Assembly (NCBI GenBank): GCA_002007465.1
Contig: LNAC01000766.1
Location: 547,489 to 611,488 of the forward strand
Length of the DNA stretch: 64,000 nucleotides
Direction: 5' to 3'
Origin: Ailurus styani
Taxonomy: Eukaryota > Chordata > Mammalia > Carnivora > Ailuridae
The translations under genes were made by a program, and so were the position numbers. Positions 12,131 to 24,300 of the stretch are shown here, one piece after another. The notes beneath the pieces are model-generated. The model saw nothing but the letters and a program-made list of their open reading frames with translations, had not been told where the DNA came from and ran no database searches. Each line of letters starts with the position of its first letter. Position 1 is the first letter of the stretch.

Positions 12131-12190
12131 TGTTTCTGAAACTGGGGGTCCAAAACTCCTAAGGGTTTCAGACTGCTTCTTAAGCATTAA

Positions 12191-12302
12191 TTTTTTTTAA
12201 GATTTTATTTTTAAGTAATCTCTACACCTAACATGGGGTTCAAACCTACAACCCCAAGATCAAGAGTCACATACGCCACCCACTGAACCAGCCAGGCATC
12301 CC
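12191..12302 (-). mobile_element. Older short Can-SINE, antisense
   Basis: A roughly 110-bp SINE lacking the long CT-rich body: 'taagattttatttttaagtaatctctacacctaacatggggttcaaaccta' through 'gaaccagccaggcatccc'. It is flanked by aagcattaa direct repeats at 12182-12190 and 12303-12311, which are target-site duplications. Confidence 0.88.
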
Positions 12303-12311
12303 AAGCATTAA

Positions 12312-13685
12312 ATATTTTTAATTTAAAAGTTAATTTGTACTGATAACCTGGAAATTTAAGCATATTCTGCACCATCTGGATGACCACCATTTTACATATC
12401 TTGAGTCATCAGCGTTGAAGTTTGTGTATCTGATTAGGTTGCCGGTATATTGGTTATCATATCCTTCCTGACTGCCTATCTGTAGGCTGCAAGCTCTATC
12501 ATCAGATGCAAAGGGAACTGCTTAACCAGCTCCCACAATTGCAGAAGTCAAATCCCCATAACAAAGCCCTTAATATATTGGTTCTGTTTTTCTGATTGAA
12601 TCCTGAATGGTACACTAGCTCAGTATGTATCAAAATAAGGCTATAAAGTGGGCAAATGCAACCAGTAAAATTTGATGCTAACTTTCCTGGAATTTCAGCT
12701 GAAGGATATCATAGCAAAAGAGCTCATTGCTAAGTAGCTCTCAACACCTCGTGCCAGAATTTGGCTCTCAGCCTCTGCTTTTCTCAACCCCTGCCTCCCA
12801 CCCTATTTTACTCCATATCCTTCTTCCTTCTCTCCCAAGGGCCAGAGTGAGCCTGTTTTGGAATGGTTTCTTCCCCAAACAGGAAGCATGGAAAAATCTA
12901 AAAAGAGTCGAGGCAAGGAACTGATGGTTAGTGATGCACTGTTGACAGTACAGGGTGACAACCACAAAGCAGCCTTCCTTTAGGTTCTGCTGCAGATGCA
13001 GCCCTGGCATCTCCGTGAGTCTGGACTCACTGCCTCTACAGCTCTAACAACCCCGCCCAAGCACTCATATGGAAACAACCACAGTATTTACTATGCATAG
13101 ACTCATTTTCCAGAAGTCTTACCCTATCATTTCAGAGAGATATATTCACAAAGGAAACATTTTGGCCTCAACACAAGAGAAAAGCTAGACTTGTGAATCA
13201 AAGCTAGACTTGTGTTCACATCAGGCATGCTCTGGACATAAGGTTAAACCTTGATTACATCACTTTGAGAAACAACAGAGAGAAGCGGCCTTTTGAAAGT
13301 GCAAATTCACATTTTAAATGTCATCAAGCCAGGAATGTTTCTTACTCTCCTAGCTTTTTAATCTGCACCTAAGTAATCCAAACCTAACTTTTAGAAGACT
13401 TGGTCCTCTCCTTCCAGACTGGAGTAGCTGGGCGACATGTCAATTCTACTTTGCAGATGACATAGTCCTGCTTGGGTGAGAACAGACCAGATACTATATT
13501 TTCTTAATTTAAAGTCCAAAATTAGTATTTTAGGTAGACTCTTTATTATCTGTATGAGTTTTACTTTAGAAAAAATGTATTCTAAAGATTAACTCTGTAT
13601 TTTGTCACTCTGCTAAAGTCTAAGCAGCTTCAAATTTTTTCTTTAGCCATTTTCTTTGTTAATTTTTTCCAGAGAAATAATTATA
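12312..13685. other. Unique sequence, no gene seen
   Basis: No gene or repeat family is recognised. A 15-bp motif (aaagctagacttgtg) occurs at 13181-13195 and again at 13200-13214, a minor local duplication. Confidence 0.4.
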
Positions 13686-13880
13686 ACTATATATGGAACA
13701 CCTACTATGTGCCATGCTCCATGTTAACAGTTTAACCAGTTATTCTACTCACCCTTAACATTGGCTTGCTGAAGTAGGTGTTATTGTCTCTGACGAGCAC
13801 CAGGTCACACAACTGGTAAGAGCTTTCTCAACCCTAAGTCATCTGACTCCACAGTCTGTAATCATGACCCCTTCTCTGAA
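13686..13880 (-). repeat. MIR, antisense
   Basis: The order 'gaacacctactatgtgccatgctcca', 'gaagtaggtgttattgtctc', 'caggtcacacaactggtaagagc', 'catctgactccacagtctg' is the reverse complement of MIR from tail to head. Confidence 0.65.
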
Positions 13881-15374
13881 TTTACCAACTCTGGTTATTT
13901 ATTGTATGTTGCAGAACTTCAAGGCCTTCATTAGTATTTGAGCAGAACTAACACCGTGTTTTACAAAATTTGGTTTTGACCCTACCTCCAAATATCCTCT
14001 GGTAGTCTGGCCAAGCTAATATTGTTTTCCAGATGGGCAAGAATTTTATTTTGAAAATTTTTAAATTTAAGTTGTGAGCCTCTCTTCCTAACCGCCAATC
14101 CTGTAACCCTGTGTAAAACTCTCCCAATGCACTCTAATTCAAGAAATATGTATCTACTAGCCTGCCTGTGGATTATGACTCAGTAGGTTCTCAACCTCCA
14201 ACTGTCCCAGGAGGTCACATGGAAGCTCTTTTCACAGTGAGTATTCTATTGGCTATATCGTTGGAAAGGTCAAACAAACTTCAAATTTCTTACAGGCACA
14301 AACCTTAGTCTATAACTCTTAATATCTTAAAATACTGATAACATTCTGCTCCCTTCTTTTACTTCTAAAGACAGATTTTGTTAAACTTGGCCCCTTCTTC
14401 AAATTTCCAGCTATCTCCAGGTAAAGACTGGCAAATAGAGATCATCTTACAAGTCAAATCCAATAGTTTGGTAACAGATGCCAGCCAAGAGACAGATGTT
14501 GAAGTTTCATGTGGGCTCAGCAAAAAAGAGCACAGGAATAAAAGGAGGGACTCTATTAGAAACACAGGGAACCAGCACGGTGGCCCAGGTGCCATGTGTC
14601 CACTCACCATACCCTACTTATACTGACTCTACCTGTGAAAACCCTGTATCTTATGTCAAAGCCTAGTGATGTAATCAGAACAAAGGAAGCAATATCAACC
14701 AGCATCAACACAAGGATTTCGTTTGTTGTTTTGTTGTTGATTATATTTTGAGAGAATTTTAGTCAGGATGACTTCCATTTTATTGTCTTCAATGCGTCTC
14801 ACAGGAAGGTAACTTTTGAAGCGGTTTCTAAAATACAGCAAAATGTAAGTTGCTTTTAGACTTGTTCTGAGATTAATCCAAGACAATCTAAATAGCTAAC
14901 TGATAGCTATCTGTATTATATACCAGACCAAATTCATTATACTTTGTATCAAACATGATAAGAATTTTATTAAAACTCATAAAAGCAACTGGGATTTGAG
15001 ATGATATATACGTATAGAGACAAATACTATACAGATACTAAATGAACTCCTCTTCTTTATCCTTGAAAATTTTACACCTTGACCATGGTTTCTAGACCTT
15101 TACAATTCATCATGGTTGTGACTTTATGTGAAAATTATCAGTTACAAATAAATATTTTCAGTGGTATTGCTTTAATCTCCAACTTAATACAAAATTAGCT
15201 TTCTTGAAGGCATGAGGCTTTCTCTACTTCTCAATCAAGAGAATTCCCAAACTACTTGAGTTTTTTTCAGAGTGCTCTGCTGTTTCTACATGTCAAGACT
15301 CCTAGGAAAGCAGGCAAATTGAACACAAAATCTATCTTCACCACCTTTTAAATCACATTTAAAATTAAAGTTAA
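13881..15374. other. Unique sequence, no gene seen
   Basis: Two overlapping frames of about 80 codons on opposite strands near 14365-14626 have no recognisable domain and are probably chance. Confidence 0.4.
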
Positions 15375-15588
15375 GGGGCACCTGGGTGGCTCAGTCAGTT
15401 AAGCATTCGACTCTTGGTTTCAGCTCAGTTCAAAATCTCAGGGTCATGAGATTGAGTCCCACATCAGGCTGCACACTCAGTGGGAAGTCTGTTTCCCATT
15501 CTCTCTTCTACTCCTCCCCCTGCTTGGGCACACACACACACACTCTCTCTCTCTCTAAAATAAATAAATCTTAAATAAATAAATAAAT
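15375..15588 (+). mobile_element. Can-SINE, sense
   Basis: It starts 'ggggcacctgggtggctcagtcagttaagcattcgactcttg' with the tRNA-derived A-box region, then a CT body containing a short (CA)n run, and ends in an AAAT-rich tail. Target-site duplications are not clear, which suggests an older copy. Confidence 0.92.
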
Positions 15589-16423
15589 GTGAAGAAACAA
15601 AGAGGCAGAAAACCTGCAAAGATGAAGAGAGCAGGAACAGAGACAACACATACAAGAGATAAAACAAAATCTAGAAGCTGGAAGATAGATTATGACTGGT
15701 AACTGACTTCTAATATCTGAGAAAAGTACAATCTAAATCTAAAGTAGGGGAAACTAACAAGAAGCAAATTGATGTTCACCTTATAGCCCTTTGGAATGTT
15801 CTGAATGTGGCAGAAATAAGTCCTAAAAGGGCAGGTGAAACAGGAGGATGAGTTGAAGGACTGGCTACATTTTTAAAGGGAAAATTGACCTTTTCTCTTG
15901 CAATTATCTCTTTCCAAGTACAACTAAAACCTAGAGGTTTACTCTCTGGAGAATTAAACCTGAAAGGATCTGGTGTTGCTCATAAGAGGTACAGCGGAGG
16001 GCAAAGATGAAGGACTGTACTAAAAACAGGGAAGTTATGTGAATGTCGACATACTGAGATCTGAGACTCAACAACCTTCATCCGTCAGCTTCCAGAAAGC
16101 TCGAAGCTGGCTTTTTATGTCCCTTAAGCAATAAACTGAGAAAACTGATTTGTCCAGGGGAAAAGACCTATAGAGATACAAAACTGAAGGTCCTGCAACA
16201 AAATAGCTGGGCCACAACCAATCACTCTATATTCAAGCTCAATTGTTCACAGGTGTACCCATAAACATAAACTTCCAAGTAGCTTTTCTTATATCTATTT
16301 TAAACACTACCACTACAAAGAACAAAGCCAAAGAAAAAGAAAAAGAAATTCAAGAGAGCAAATAGAACAGGAAAAAAAAATTAAAACTTAGAATTTTAAG
16401 AGAAGGAATTGCTTTCTTTTTGG

Positions 16424-16630
16424 TTTTTTTTAAGATTTTATTTATTTATTTGAGAGAAAGAGAGAGCTTGTGCATGAGCTGGAGGAAGGGACTGAGGGAC
16501 AGGGTGAGAGAGAATCCCAAGCAGACTCTCCACTGAGCACAGAGCTCCACCAGGAGCTAGATCCCAGGATCCTCCGATTGTGACTTGAGCTGTAATCAAG
16601 AGTTAGCCGCTGTCAGCCACCCAGGCACCC
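16424..16630 (-). mobile_element. Can-SINE, antisense
   Basis: It starts with poly-T and 'taagattttatttatttatttgagagaaagagagag', then the reversed CT body, and ends 'gtcagccacccaggcaccc'. It interrupts the HAL1-like element. Confidence 0.92.
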
Positions 16631-17650
16631 TGAGGAGAAATTTCATTCTGAAAAGAATTTTTTTAAATGACTATTCCGATAATAATAAAGAGTTCTTGGA
16701 AAATGAAAATTAATGCAAAAATTCAATGGAAGAGTTGCAAGCTGTAATTTAATAAATACCCCAGAAAGGGGGGAAAAACAAACAAACAAAACAAAACAAC
16801 AACAACAACAACAAACCTCACAAAGAGATACAAAATACAGGGGAAAACAATGTTGGTGGATCATGACTTCAGTACTAGACTAATAACTCCAGAAGGGACA
16901 AAGAGTGAACACAGAGGGAAGGAAAGGATTAGCAATATTTCAAGAAAATTCCTCAGGATTGAATAATACAAATTTCCAAGTTGAAAGTGCTAAGAACAAT
17001 AAAATAAAAAAAGATTTGTCTTTCTGAAAAGGAATGCCTATATGAAATTTCATAATATTAAATACAAAAATAAAATGTTAAAAGCTCCCAGAGGGGAAAA
17101 AAATGGTCACATTTAAAGAGTCATGAATAAAAATGACATTGTACTCCCCAAAAGCAACAATGGAAATTAGAAGACAATGGAGGAAGGCCTTCATAATTCT
17201 GAGGAAAAAAATCTATTTCCAACACAGAATTATGTGTCTGGGAAAACTATCAGTCAAGGTTGTAGGTAATATGAAAATATTCTGAGGCATTTCATATTTC
17301 AAAAATTTTACTTTTGGAGCATCTTACTTTATGGAGTTACTAGAGGAAGAACTCCATGAAAATAAGGGAGGAATCTAAAAAAAGAGGAAAGTTGGCTTTC
17401 AGGATATAGTCAGTCTAAAACAGAAGAAAGAAGAGAAGGCCAGTGATGATGATGTGTAGTAAGCCTAAGAAACAGCCATTACAAATTGATGCAGAACAAA
17501 GAACTCCAGCATTGTGTTTCTAAGAAAAAAGAATAATATACATATACACATACACACAAACACACAATGGGTACTATCTTACCCATTGCATTGAACCCAC
17601 TGAGGGGAGACTTACACTTCTGGCAAAAGTGAAATACTCATAGGGGATTT

Positions 17651-17752
17651 GAAAAAAAAAAAAAGAAGAAAGAAAGAAAGAAAGAGAAAGAAAGAAAGAA
17701 AGAAAGAAAGAAAGGAAGGAAGGAAGGGAGGAAGGAAGGAGAAAAAAGGAGG
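17651..17752. repeat. (GAAA)n/(GGAA)n purine tract
   Basis: An A-run followed by GAAA units and then GGAA units, almost free of pyrimidines for about 100 bp. Ser/Phe-rich minus-strand frames across it are artefacts. Confidence 0.9.
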
Positions 17753-18225
17753 TAACTATCATCTGCAGGGAAATCAGAAGGTTTTATAAGAAGTATGATC
17801 AGAGAGTTTTTTAAGTAGTGTAATCATGGATACCACATGAGCAAGGTCTGAATAATAAGATAACTTAATGGAATTTGTGAGATAGCTATATGGGGAGGAT
17901 AAGAGAATAATAAATACTTGGGGGAGGGGAAGGGAGTACAGATAACAGCTAAATCTAACCACTGAAGAAAGTTAATGAATAATATCCAGAACATCTAAAA
18001 ATCAAGAAATAGAATAATCAAGTAATTTTTTTTATATGTAACAAATACCAGAAGAGTCTAAAAAGTTGAAAGTTGTTGTCTCTGGGGAATGGAAATTAGT
18101 CACAATGAGGGCAAGACCGGGAGTCTATGTTTTTCATGTTAAAATCTGTAATACTATTTACCTTTAAATTATGTACATGTATAAATTGGAGAGAAATAAA
18201 GCATTGTCTTTTCCAAATTAATGTG

Positions 18226-20097
18226 TGAGCTATCAGGCAAATAATTATCTTTTGCAATAGCCTAAACTTAGTAGTGAGCATTTCTACATTTCTAGTAAAA
18301 AAAACTCCTTCCAACTTTATTTTAAAATTTCTGCTGGAGACCAAGTCCCCATTGTCAAAATTAACTTGGAAACTAAGATAATTATCAAAGAGGAAAGACT
18401 GCTTTCCCCCCCTGAAGAATAATTAAGTGCTCTGATTCTCTTATCCACTTTGCCTTTGCAAAATTCATCATAGAATGATAAGTAACGGTAGAATATGGAA
18501 AGACAACTTCTCCTGGGAAATTTTGACAATCACAGGAGTGAATTTGGGGCCCAAATTCTCAGAATAATTGTCTCAATACTCTTCTCTAAGAGAAAGACTT
18601 GTCCTTTGACAAAGAACAGTAGCAGTGGAGTAATGAATATAAACCTTCTCTTCATTAAATCCTCTCCTGTTTGCTGATTGAGCTCAAGCAACCAAGACAA
18701 TGAGGGGAAAAAGGACAGGCTCCCCTTAAGTCATTGTGCAAGTTGAATCTTTTTTACAGATTTGTCTTCTAATTTATTCAATTCATCTAGGATAAATGCT
18801 TGCCACAAAAAAGAAGCCAGCTTCTAGGTAGGAATTAAGGCTGACTGGTGACTGCATAATTATTTCTGTATAGGACATGATAACCTATACAGATAACCTC
18901 TCTCAATCTGTGTGATAACCTCTAACTTTAGGTTAATCCATACGATTTTTCAGTAAGAGTCCATATAACTAAAATCTTTGTAGAAATGAAAATAAATGAA
19001 TGTTTGAACCTAATCTGCATATCAATGCAGTTTACTCTGTTTTCAAAATGCTAACCTGAGTCTTAAAAAATCTATTATTTCTTTCTGGTCTATGATTACC
19101 AAATAATTGTATTCATCATTCTTAGAGCAATTTTCGAAAAGGTCTCATTACAAAGAAAGTATCCAATTTCCCGATTTCTTTTTTATTATTAGAAAATCTC
19201 TCTTTACAAAACACTACCTAATACAAATTTCTGGTAGATAAATGTTACATTGAGCTTTTTCCAAATTTTCTTTTTATTTCTTCAGACATCTTAAGAACTC
19301 ATTAATGCGACACCCTATAGGCAATAGGAAATATTGAAGACATCAGAAACAATGCCTGATGTGTCCCAGAATGTACTGCTGTCTTTCAGATTCAAAGGCA
19401 ATACTAATGAGGTGTGTGTATACAGTTTAAAAGACCAATACACAGGCAAGAGCACTTCTCCTTACACTCTGTCCACATGAAAGCAGAGCTTTGATTTATA
19501 GTTGCAAACATGGTTTGCTGAGCCCACAGGTGTTTGAGAGTAAGCTACTTAGACTCCACTCAGCCTGAAGCCTTGGTTCAGAGGTAGCTCCTTCATCCTC
19601 ACAGATGCCTTATCTGTTAGCCACTGCTAGTTCTCAGCAGTCCGCAGCTGTGCTACATTGTTTAAAACTGAGCCTCAGGGCTTCCTTAAACTGTTTATTC
19701 TGTCTTCCTTGATTGAGGTGGTCCCACTTGCGCTCACTGCCCAGGAGGGGCTCAGTCCAGCTGCTGTCACTCACTCCGCATCATCCCCACATGAGCCATG
19801 ATGGGAGATTGGCTATGTGCCATGCCTGGCATTTTCCTAGTGATGAGCAGAAGTTGCACTGGTGAAATTATGCAAGAGACCGGGTTTGCAGGCTTCTTGC
19901 AATCTTTTAAGGTGGTTTTTGTTGTTGTTGTTGTTTGTTTTGGGGTTTTTTTTTTTTTTGATGGTATTACTCCCTTTGCCCGGAGCCAAGCCTAGATTCT
20001 ATTGCTGTGTTGGCACCATATTGGCATTCTTGATACAGTGTTTGTATTTTGTTTTCCCGGCAATCAAGGGAGTGTTGGATTTTGTGCTACAAAAGCA
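18226..20097. other. Unique sequence, no gene seen
   Basis: Mostly AT-rich. A (GTT)n/poly-T run lies at about 19916-19960. The section 19440-19870 has higher GC, but I find no supported exon there. Confidence 0.4.
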
Positions 20098-20111
20098 GAC
20101 AACTTTTCATT

Positions 20112-20298
20112 TTTTTTAAAGATTTTATTTATTTGTTTGAAAGAGAATGAGAGAGAGAGCACAAGAGGGTGGAGGGTCAGAGGGAGAAGCAGACTCCCTG
20201 CTGAACAAGGAGCCTGATGAGGGACTCAATCTTGGGGCTCCAGGATTATGCCTTGAGCTGAAGGCAGTCGCTTAACCAACTGAGTACCCAGGTGCCCC
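20112..20298 (-). mobile_element. Can-SINE, antisense, with 14-bp TSD
   Basis: Reversed SINE from 'ttttttaaagattttatttatttg' to 'ccaactgagtacccaggtgcccc'. Direct repeats gacaacttttcatt at 20098-20111 and 20299-20312 are perfect target-site duplications. Confidence 0.95.
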
Positions 20299-20413
20299 GA
20301 CAACTTTTCATTAGCTTGCCGTGAAAAATCCTTGGATGTTGTGGGTCTTGTGTGACCCACACTAGTAGAGAATGTTGGTCTTTTAAGGTCCACTATAGAT
20401 TCATTTGTAACTT

Positions 20414-21119
20414 TTTTTTTAATTGTGTTATGTTAGTCATCATACATTACACCATTAGTTTTTGATGTAGTGTTCCAAGATTCATTTTTTATGTATAACA
20501 CCCAGTGTTCCATGTAATACATGCCCTCTTTAATACCCACCACCAGGCTCACCTATCCCCCCATGACCTCCCCCCTAAAACCCTCAGATTGTTTCTAGCG
20601 GTCCACAGCCTCTCGTGGTTTGTCTCCCCCTCCAATTTCCCCTCCTTCACTTTTCCTTTCCTTCTCCTAATGTCCTCCATGTTATTCCTTATGTTCCACA
20701 AGTAAGTGAAGCCATACGATAACTGACTTTCTCTGCTTGACTTATTTCATTCAGCATAATCTCCTCCAGTCCCGTTCATGTTGTTGCAAAAGTTGGGTAT
20801 TCCTCCTTTCTGATGGCTGAGTAATATCCCATTGTATATACGGACCATATATTCTTTATCCATTCGTCTGTTGAAAGGCATCTTGGCTCTTTCCACAGTT
20901 TGGCTATTGTGTACATTGCTGCTATGAACCCTGGGGTGCATTTGGCCCTTCTTTTCACTACATCTGTGTCTTTGGGGTAAATACTCTAGTGCAATTGCCA
21001 GGTCATAGGGTAGCTCTATTTTTAATTTTTTAAGGAATGTCCACATTGTTTTCTAAAGTGGCTACATCATCAGTGGAGAGGTACAGAGGAGTTGGGAGTA
21101 TGCAGACAGATATTGGAAT
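20414..21119 (-). mobile_element. 5'-truncated carnivore LINE-1, antisense, with TSD
   Basis: Flanked by perfect 15-bp duplications (attcatttgtaactt at 20399-20413 and 21120-21134). It starts with poly-T, then reversed carnivore L1 3'UTR, then reversed C-terminal ORF2, readable in pieces on the minus strand (WTFLKKLKIELPYD, then ATMYTIAKLW-like and DEWIK-like motifs in shifted frames). The last ~50 bp before the right duplication do not match the expected continuation and may be an inverted or filler piece. Confidence 0.88.
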
Positions 21120-21356
21120 ATTCATTTGTAACTTAAGTCATGAAGTCCCCCATGATCACATCATGGGTGTGGGGGCCTTATAAGAACCATGGAGAAAGGC
21201 AGATCAAAGAGACTTTGCTCATGTTCAGGAGTACTCTCATGAGTTACTCTATTGCAGAATCTCACTCTGGTCCATGGTTTTCTACATTGTATATCCTCTC
21301 CATGGGCAATTCCATCATATAACAATATGCTGGAAACAAGGTAGAAATTTCTACCG

Positions 21357-21562
21357 GGGTGCCTGGGTGTCTCAGTCGTTAAGACTCTGCCTTCAGCTCA
21401 GGTCATGATCCCAGGGTTCTGGGATCAAGCCCTACATAGGGCTCCCTGCTCAGCTGGAAGCCTGCTTCTCCCTCTCCCTCTGCTTCTCCCTGCTTGTGTT
21501 CCCTTTCTTGCTGTGTCTCTCTCTGTCTGTCAAATAAATAAGTAAATAAATCTTTTAAAAAA
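21357..21562 (+). mobile_element. Can-SINE, sense
   Basis: Runs from 'ggggtgcctgggtgtctcagtcgttaagactctgc' to 'ctctgtctgtcaaataaataagtaaataaatctttt'. Head, CT body and tail are complete. Duplications are not obvious. Confidence 0.93.
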
Positions 21563-21839
21563 CTCCTTTTTTAATTTTTCATGAAAGCTAAAACTTTGGG
21601 CACCAGTGACCATGAGATACTTACTCCCTCACAACTCAATAAAGGATGTATTCAACTAGAACCCACATGCACCATAACCTGAAAGTCACAAATTCTTAAT
21701 AATTTTGAAAAATACATGAGAATGCCTCAAAGTTATAGCATAAAAAAAAAGTTCCATGGCCATGTAGACTAGCCTTGTACTTATATTGAGTTACTGTGCC
21801 AGAAAAGTATTACAAATCAAAATAATGCATATAAAAATA

Positions 21840-22138
21840 TTTTTGTAACAGCATTTTTGAGATATAATTCATGAACTGTACAATTTATCCATTTAAATAT
21901 GTACAATTCAATAATTTTTTAAATCAGCAATTTTTAATATATTCAGAGTTGCGTAATCATTATCACAATTAATTTTAGAACTTTTCCATCAACCAAAAAG
22001 AAACCCGATATGCTCTGTCACCCTCATGCCTTCTATACCCTCCCTGTAAGCCCTAAACAACCATAATCCACTTTCAGTCTTTATAGGCTTCTTTATAGAT
22101 TTGCCTAATCTGGACATTTCATATAAATGGGTAATATA
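21840..22138 (-). mobile_element. L1M 3'UTR fragment, antisense
   Basis: 'taacagcatttttgagatataattcatgaactgtacaatttatcc' is the reversed 3'UTR of older mammalian L1. It continues beyond the SINE at 22139-22335 into 22352 onward. Confidence 0.7.
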
Positions 22139-22335
22139 GGGCGCCTGGGTGGCTCAGTGGGTTAAAGCCTCTGCTTTCGGCTCAGGTCATGATCCCAGGG
22201 TCCTGGGATCGAGGCCCGCGTCGGGCTCTCTGCTCAGCGGGGAGCCTGCTTCCTCCTCTCCCTGCCTCTCTGCCTACTTGTAATCTCTCTCTCTGGGTCA
22301 AATAAATAAATAAAATCTTAAAAAAATAAAATAAA
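22139..22335 (+). mobile_element. Young Can-SINE, sense, with 16-bp TSD
   Basis: A clean copy, 'gggcgcctgggtggctcagtgggttaaagcc' to 'gggtcaaataaataaataaaatctt' plus an A-rich tail. Perfect duplications (ataaatgggtaatata) lie at 22123-22138 and 22336-22351. The intact head with CpG sites (cccgcgtcggg) suggests a young insertion. It splits an L1M 3'UTR. Confidence 0.96.
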
Positions 22336-22591
22336 ATAAATGGGTAATATAATATGTGGTCTTTTGTGACTGGCTTCTTTCACTTCACATAATGTCTTCA
22401 AGTTTTATCCATGTTGTAACATGAGTCAATACTGCTCTCCTTTTAATGGCTGAGTAATNTAAAATAAAATAAATGGGTAATATAATATGTGGTCTTTTGT
22501 GACTGGCTTCTTTCACTTCACATAATGTCTTCAAGTTTTATCCATGTTGTAACATGAGTCAATACTGCTCTCCTTTTAATGGCTGAGTAAT
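22327..22591. other. Exact 132-bp duplication around a one-base N gap
   Basis: Bases 22327-22458 and 22460-22591 appear identical and are separated only by the ambiguous base at 22459. Because the copies abut an N and lie inside an old L1 that should read straight through, this is most easily explained as an unmerged contig overlap and not a biological duplication. Confidence 0.85.
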
Positions 22592-23702
22592 ATTGCATTG
22601 TATGACTATCCATTGTATGAATATCCTATTTTTCATTTATCCAGTCATCAATTCATAGATACTGGGTTGTTTCCATCATTTGGCTATTATGAATAATGTT
22701 GCTTAGAACATTCATGAACAAGTTTTTGTGTAGACATGTTTTCATTAGTCTTAGGTATATACCTAGGAGTGGAATTTCTGGGTCAAATGGCAAGTCTATG
22801 TTTAACTTCTTGAGAAAGTACCAGACTGTTTTCCAAAGTGGCTGTATAATTGTACATTGCCACTAGCAGTGCACGAGGGGCCTAATTTCTTCACATCTTC
22901 ATCAACACTTCTTGTTACTTCTCTTTTCTATTATAGCCTTCCTCATGGATGTGACATAGTATTTCATTGTAGTTTTGTTTTTTATTTTTTTGTTGGTTGG
23001 TTAGTTGGTTGGTTTAACAATTCTATACATTATCCAGTGCTCACCATGATAAATGTAGTTACCACTGCTCATCATACAATGTGATTACAATATTATTGAC
23101 TATATTTCCTATACTGTACTTTTCATCTCTGTGTCTTATTAATTTTATAACTGGAAGTTTGTACCTCTTAATTATTGTGGTTTTGATGTGCATTTTCCTA
23201 ATGACAAATGATGTTGAACCTCTTTATGTGGACCTATTAGCCATTTGTATATCTTCTTTGGAGAAATGTCATTCAGATCCTTTGTGTATTTGTTGATTGG
23301 GTTGTCTTTTTTTTTTTCAGTTGTAAGAGTTCTTCATATAGTCTAGAGACAGCCCCTAATCAAATATGACTTTCAAATATATCTTATTCTTTGTCTTTTC
23401 ACTTTCTTGATATTGTACTTTGAAGTATAAAAGTTTTTAATTTTGATTAAGTCTAATTTATCTATAATTTGTTGTTGTTTTTGCTTGTGCTTTCGGTGTC
23501 ACATAGAGAAATCCATTGCCAAACCCAAGGTCCCAAAGACGTAGTTCTAAGTTTTCTTCTCAAGGTTCTATAGCTTTAGCTTTTATGTTTAGGAAATTGA
23601 TCCATTTTGAATTAATTTCTATGAATGGCATGAAATAAAAGTCAAACTGATTTCATTCATTTGTATGTGGATATTCACTTGTCCCAATACCATTTGTTGA
23701 AA
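22352..23702 (-). mobile_element. L1M ORF2 3' region, antisense
   Basis: Reversed L1 ORF2 and 3'UTR blocks appear in order: 'ttaatggctgagtaatattgcattgtatg', 'gtaccagactgttttccaaagtggctg', 'ttgatgtgcattttcctaatgacaaatgatgttgaacc', 'ccatttgtatatcttctttggagaaatg', and finally 'cttgtcccaataccatttgttga'. All frames are broken. A younger L1 piece at 22978-23173 is nested within it, and part is doubled by the assembly duplication. Confidence 0.85.
22978..23173 (-). mobile_element. L1MA-type 3' end nested in L1M
   Basis: It starts with a T-rich tail containing (TTGG)n and continues as reversed L1 3'UTR ('ccagtgctcaccatgataaatgtagttacc', 'tgactatatttcctatactgtac', 'ataactggaagtttgtacctctta'). Near-duplications attgtagttttg (22966-22977) and attgtggttttg (23174-23185) flank it. 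Confidence 0.75.
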
Positions 23703-24060
23703 TCAAATAATACTGAAAAAAAAATAGCATCTAATTTTCTCTTAGGAAAAAAGTACTGTAAAAGGTTAAAATCCTGGTAAGGACTAGGCGTTCAAATTCA
23801 TTTTGGCATGATCATAATCCTGGGCTTAATCACCAACTTTCCATAAAATATACAGACTTGTTAGTATAATTTAGTATAAATATTTCAATTAAACACTGGG
23901 CAACATAGTTACCAAGTTCAGTCTCATACAGTTGTATTTAATAGGCTACAGTGTCATAATGCATTCTATAGAAGCTCTTAACCTTTTTGTATTTAGAGCT
24001 TTAATTTTACTATAATAAATCAGTTAATTGAAAGAAAGCTTTATGGGTGTCCTAGGATGA
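23703..24060. other. Unique sequence, no gene seen
   Basis: AT-rich DNA with no recognised family. A short phrase, 'gggcaacatagttaccaa', recurs inverted near 24957-24979 (ttggtaactatgttgccca). Confidence 0.4.
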
Positions 24061-24070
24061 TGAAGCTTTC

Positions 24071-24290
24071 TTTCTTTCTTTCTTTCTTTCTTTTTTTTTT
24101 TAAGATTTTATTTATTTGTTTGACAGAGAGAGAAAGATCACAAGTAGGCAGAGAGGCAGGCAGAGAGAGAGAGGAGGAAGCAGGCTCCCCGCGGAGCAGA
24201 GAGCCCGATGCAGGCCTTGATCCCAGGACCCTGAGATCATGACCTGAGCCGAAGGCAGAGGCTTTAACCCACTGAGCCACCCAGGCGCCC
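24071..24290 (-). mobile_element. Young Can-SINE, antisense, with TSD
   Basis: (TTTC)n and poly-T, then 'taagattttatttatttgtttgacagagag', a reversed body containing ccgcgg, and 'ggctttaacccactgagccacccaggcgccc'. tgaagctttc at 24061-24070 and 24291-24300 are target-site duplications. The tail has expanded into a GAAA microsatellite. Confidence 0.94.
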
Positions 24291-24300
24291 TGAAGCTTTC

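Larger units (their letters stand above)
15589..18225 (+). mobile_element. HAL1-like (half-L1) element, sense, with insertions
   Basis: The middle (about 17030-17420) resembles a decayed L1/HAL1 ORF1 3' end: 'gcaacaatggaaattagaagacaatggagg', 'atttccaacacagaattatgtgtctgggaaaactatcagtcaagg'. The right end (about 18060-18220) looks like an L1-type 3'UTR ('ttgttgtctctggggaatgg'). No reverse-transcriptase region lies between them, which is the HAL1 plan. The left part is assigned by context and recollection of the 5'UTR. A SINE (16424-16630) and a purine tract (17651-17752) interrupt it. The frame is broken throughout. Confidence 0.45.

Noticed and set aside
22139..22210. tRNA-like heads of the Can-SINEs
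   Set aside because: They derive from a tRNA and keep degenerate A and B boxes but cannot form a functional tRNA. No genuine tRNA gene was seen.
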